From Atrichornis clamosus (lineage: Eukaryota > Chordata > Aves > Passeriformes > Menuridae), in the NCBI GenBank assembly GCA_013400975.1, contig WBMZ01011571.1, forward strand, positions 124,001 through 188,000: a stretch of DNA of 64,000 nt, given 5' to 3'. The translations under genes were made by a program, and so were the position numbers. Numbering within the stretch: position 1 is the stretch's first letter; each line of letters starts with the position of its first letter. The notes under the pieces are model-generated. The model was given only the letters and a program-made list of their open reading frames with translations, searched no databases and was not told the DNA's origin. Shown one piece after another: positions 60,771-64,000 of this stretch.

Positions 60771-62734
60771 GAGATTAAATGCTGCCTGTTCCCCTGGGTC
60801 TGGCTCAACAGTCCGGCTGTGCCTGGGGGAATTGTCATACTCCAGAGGTACAAATGGCCCTGGGCCTAAATCGCAGTGGGAGCCTCTGGTGTCCAAAGGC
60901 AAAATGAAAAATGATTCACAAAGATTGTAATCAAAGCGTATGGAACTACAGCATGACCTATTATGTTCATCCAACACAGTTACAAGTTAGTGTAGCCTAG
61001 ATATGCACAAAGCTTGTACAAACTTAAGCTCAAAGTGAAGTGAGTTGGACCAATGTTTTTTTCTTCGGTAACTGACTGAGGGCTAATGCCTGAACTATCT
61101 CAGGTTTCCTGTGTAATATTTGTCACCTTTTACATGTGAACACATGCTTTATTGTAAAATTCTCAGCTTGATTTAACAGAAGCCAAACCCTTCATTTTGA
61201 AAGTGCCCTGTTTCCAAGCGTAGACTGTTGTGAAGTAAAGCTTGCAAAAAGGTATTCTAAAAGGAAGGAAATGAAAAGCTGATCAATAAAAAAACCAGCA
61301 ACAAAAAAGAGAGAGAAAAAACCAAGAACATTCTGATTATTTTTTCCTTTTATTAAAGATCAGGTTTTATTAACTAATAATTTTGGTATTTTAAGGAAAG
61401 AATAAAAATATAGCAAGACTCTCAAGCTCGCACTCTCAGAATCTTGTAATTCTTTCAAATTCTTTATGTTTATATTTCTAAAGACTCTTGATTTATTACA
61501 AAATCCAGCTGTGCTACTAAAATTGTGTGAAAAAAGTAGAGCTTTTCCTGGTAGCCCTTACCTTACAGCAGCATTCTGAGTCATAGTAGAAATAAATGTT
61601 GTGATGCAGCTCAAAATTTCTACCCTTCCCACCACCGTCAATGAATTTGAAGCTTGAAGATCTTCCATAAAACTAATTTACGGGCCAATAAAATGCATTT
61701 CTGAGCCAGAAGTAAAATATACAGAGTGGGAATCCTTTGGCAACTGGTACTTACGTAAAACTAATAAAGAGTTTTGGTTATAAATCAAATGCAAACATTA
61801 ACTTTTAGCACCAAAGGACAAGACAATGTCTTCTGGCCAGGAAAGGGGTGGGTTGAACATATTTGTAGTACTTCATATCTGTCTTCTTGCTGGATTGGCC
61901 TCTTCCTTCACACAGTTTTGTTATTTTTCTTTCTAGCTCTTAGGCTTGCACCTCAACACCACATTTTTTTCCATCTCGCCTTGACATCTTTGTACTTTTA
62001 GCAGAACTGAGGTCCTGCTGAACAATGGAATGCCTGTTGAATATCCACAGGAAGATTTTTATATCTAACAAGGACAGTAAGTTTTAAGAAATTTGCCTAA
62101 CACAAAGGACAAATCATAACCATTGTAAAATTTTCAGTCAGTTTGCCTATGTTTCTTAAGCTCATTCATCACTCATACAAAAATGGGTAGATGGAGGAAG
62201 TAAGATGTCTGAGCTGCCACCATCAGTAACAGCATGGCAGCAATGCTGCACCTGCTGATTCTGACGGGAGGAGAGGGATAAATAAACCCTACTGTTGCAA
62301 CGGTAAATCTACATCTGCAAAGACGGCATTTCTGCAAGTATGAATAATTTGTAGGCGCAATTTATATGCCTATTTTGGACAATGATAAAGAACCACCTTT
62401 CTTACCAACAGTGAGAAAACCTAAACTAAAGAATCCACAGTAAATTTAAATAGTTCCAGCATTTACTCCCAAACCCTCTTTTGGCTGAAAATTAAATGGT
62501 GAGATTTTTTACTGTTTTATTCTATTTCTGTGTCTATCTGTTTCCCTTTCCTTCCCTTCTCTTAGTCTTTCTTTTCTTTCATAAGCAAAGTAATAAATGA
62601 CTGATTTCTGCTACAATGTTTTGCCACAGTGATGTGCAAATTTAAATTAAAGGAGTATGATCTCCTGGCAAACTTCTGAGACTAACTGTCTGGATTTTTT
62701 TGCTAATATTCAAAATGTTTTCTCTGGCTTGTAG
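60771..62734. other. non-coding DNA, no gene seen
   Basis: After the GC-richer stretch ends near 60890 the sequence is AT-rich and unique. An A/G-rich patch at 61260-61325 is low complexity. No recognisable gene. Confidence 0.5.
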
Positions 62735-62870
62735 CATTACCCTGGATAGGTCATTTTCAGTCTCTGCTTTATCTGTGCAATGCAGATAGTAATATTTCCT
62801 GGATGCATAGGGGAACTATAATGCTTAGACCATTTGTTAAGCAAGTGCTTTAAGATCCTCAACAAAATAT
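62735..62870 (+). mobile_element. MIR-type SINE relic, 3' half
   Basis: ACCCTGGATAGGTCATTTTC, TCTGCTTTATCTGTGCAATG, AGATAGTAATATTTCCTGG, GGGGAACTATAATGCTTAG and AAGTGCTTTAAGATCC follow MIR in plus orientation: GACCTTGGGCAAGTCACTT, TCAGTTTCCTCATCTGTAAAATG, GATAATAATA, GGTTGTTGTGAGGATTA, AAAGCGCTTTG. The copy is ancient and inactive. Confidence 0.55.
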
Positions 62871-63363
62871 AAAATATTCGTCTTCAAAGTGACAGTGTAA
62901 TTTCTTTCATCATTATTGATGTCTCTGGAGAAATTATAAATCAATAGGAAAGGGAAAGGGTATGAGAAAAAGTTCTAGGAAAATAAACATTAAAAAAAGG
63001 TAAAAAAAAAAAGAAAAAACAACAGAATTATTAAATGAATAAAGAAAGCTTACTTGAATTGTTAAAGAGAACTATCTGGACTCATGTGGGTGTTTCACCA
63101 AAGGGTCAAGAATAATATGAAAGGAGCAAAGACAAATTGGACTTGTAGAATACTAGTGCAATAAACCCAAATAAATCAGTTTTAAATGACCAGATTTGTG
63201 ATCCTCCAGAGAGCACTGTTGCAAGAAATCCCAGTCTCATCTCTTCCTGCCCACACACATTCTTTCTGATAAGATCAAGAAGACACAGGGAGCTCCATGG
63301 CCTATTTGAGATTTATTCAGCTACCCGAAGGAACAAGCCCATTTTTCATTCATTTTAACCCTT
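62871..63363. other. non-coding DNA with an A-rich patch
   Basis: An A-rich run at 62990-63020 and otherwise unique sequence. No gene. Confidence 0.5.
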
Positions 63364-63388
63364 CCCCTGCCCTCTCCCCACTCCCCCC
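63364..63388 (-). promoter_or_regulatory. canonical G-quadruplex motif on the minus strand
   Basis: Four C-runs of 4, 3, 4 and 6 with spacers of 2, 3 and 3 bases give a G3+N1-7 motif on the complementary strand. Folding in the cell is not shown. Confidence 0.8.
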
Positions 63389-64000
63389 AAATAAACCCAA
63401 AATGGCAGCATCTGTCATGCAGTGGTGCAGAGTGAGATCTGAAAATCTTTGCTTTCTAGGTGCATAGCTCTAGAGCTCAGGGAGAGGTCTGGAATTCCAG
63501 ATGCTGGGGATCACCATTGTTATCATCATCAAGGTAATGCAAGATCTACCATATGCTCCAAATGCTATAGTATTTCACAGACAACTAGATCTAACACTGA
63601 AATGAAGTTACTTTTTCACAAATGATTACATTATATCAAAGAATCAGTAGAAATTGGTAATATAAAAGACAAAAATCTTTTAAAATAATCAGGCTAAGTG
63701 TAATCACCTTATGCAATCTGTTTTACCAAGTTTCTTTGACACAAAATAATTTTTAAAACCTCATTTGACTAGAAATTATTTATCACTGTATTGATAGTCA
63801 TCAGATATAGCTGCTAATTTGCGTTCTCTCAGCTGGTGGATCAAAGTCTAAATGCATACAGGTACAACTGGCTTAAGCCAAATTCCTCCTTATCATTAAA
63901 AAAACCCAAAATAAACCTGATTCTAAATTAAATGAAAGACAAGAAATTGAAAACAGTTTCAAACTAAGACATGAAGCTTTCCAAATTAATGTGTCTTTCT
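63389..64000. other. non-coding DNA to the window edge
   Basis: Unique AT-rich sequence with no recognised gene or repeat. Nothing indicates an exon cut by the right edge. Confidence 0.5.

Noticed and set aside
1..64000. Bacterial-type features: operons, ribosome binding sites, rho-independent terminators, CRISPR, toxin or defence systems
   Set aside because: CR1, MIR and LTR relics mark this as vertebrate nuclear DNA. No prokaryotic gene structure is present on either strand.

Overview
This 64-kb window looks like non-coding vertebrate chromosome DNA. It is most likely from a bird, or failing that another CR1-bearing reptile. The evidence is five clear CR1 LINE copies plus one older CR1-like copy. 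Four of the five keep the family's 3' terminus, either the ATTCTATG-type terminal repeat or a decayed version of it. There is also one probable solo LTR and several worn MIR-type SINE relics. The sequence is AT-rich, poor in CpG and low in repeats. No open reading frame is long enough, or similar enough to a known family, to call a bacterial-style gene. The longest frames (about 100-157 codons) either overlap CR1 copies or look like chance. I see no rRNA, tRNA, CRISPR array, phage or operon.

Layout. Positions 6-220 (minus strand) hold the only stretch that reads like a real exon: a good splice acceptor followed by an open, codon-biased segment of unknown identity. If it is real, much of the window may be intron or upstream flank of a minus-strand gene that continues off the left edge. 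From 0.3 to 10 kb the DNA is mostly unique and AT-rich, with a likely MIR (2.4 kb) and an unexplained GC-richer block (8.16-8.54 kb). From 10 to 11 kb there is a small tandem duplication and a 0.6-kb CR1. From 11 to 29 kb lie unique DNA, simple repeats, hairpins, a possible hAT-terminus relic, two MIR relics and two segments resembling conserved regulatory DNA. From 29 to 34 kb there are two CR1 copies in opposite orientation. From 34 to 48 kb there are a G-quadruplex motif, a purine tract, a short CR1 scrap, an ancient CR1-like copy beside a homeodomain/POU-motif-rich segment, and TTTG-rich low-complexity DNA. At 48.5 kb there is a plus-strand CR1 3' end. At 52.2-52.8 kb there is an apparent 688-bp solo LTR with a polyadenylation signal and a perfect 12-bp hairpin. 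From 56 to 64 kb there are a 16-bp palindrome, further candidate regulatory DNA, a CTCF-like site, two MIR relics and a minus-strand G-quadruplex motif.

Interpretation. The window fits an avian gene desert or a very large intron: sparse old retroposons in unique AT-rich DNA, with a few segments that could be long-range regulatory elements. I found no convincing new multi-gene biological system. The most useful leads are the left-edge exon candidate, the LTR with its hairpin, the ancient CR1 beside a possible enhancer, the paired hairpins near 18.75 kb and the CTCF-like site. All family assignments are by eye from remembered consensus features; none was checked by alignment.
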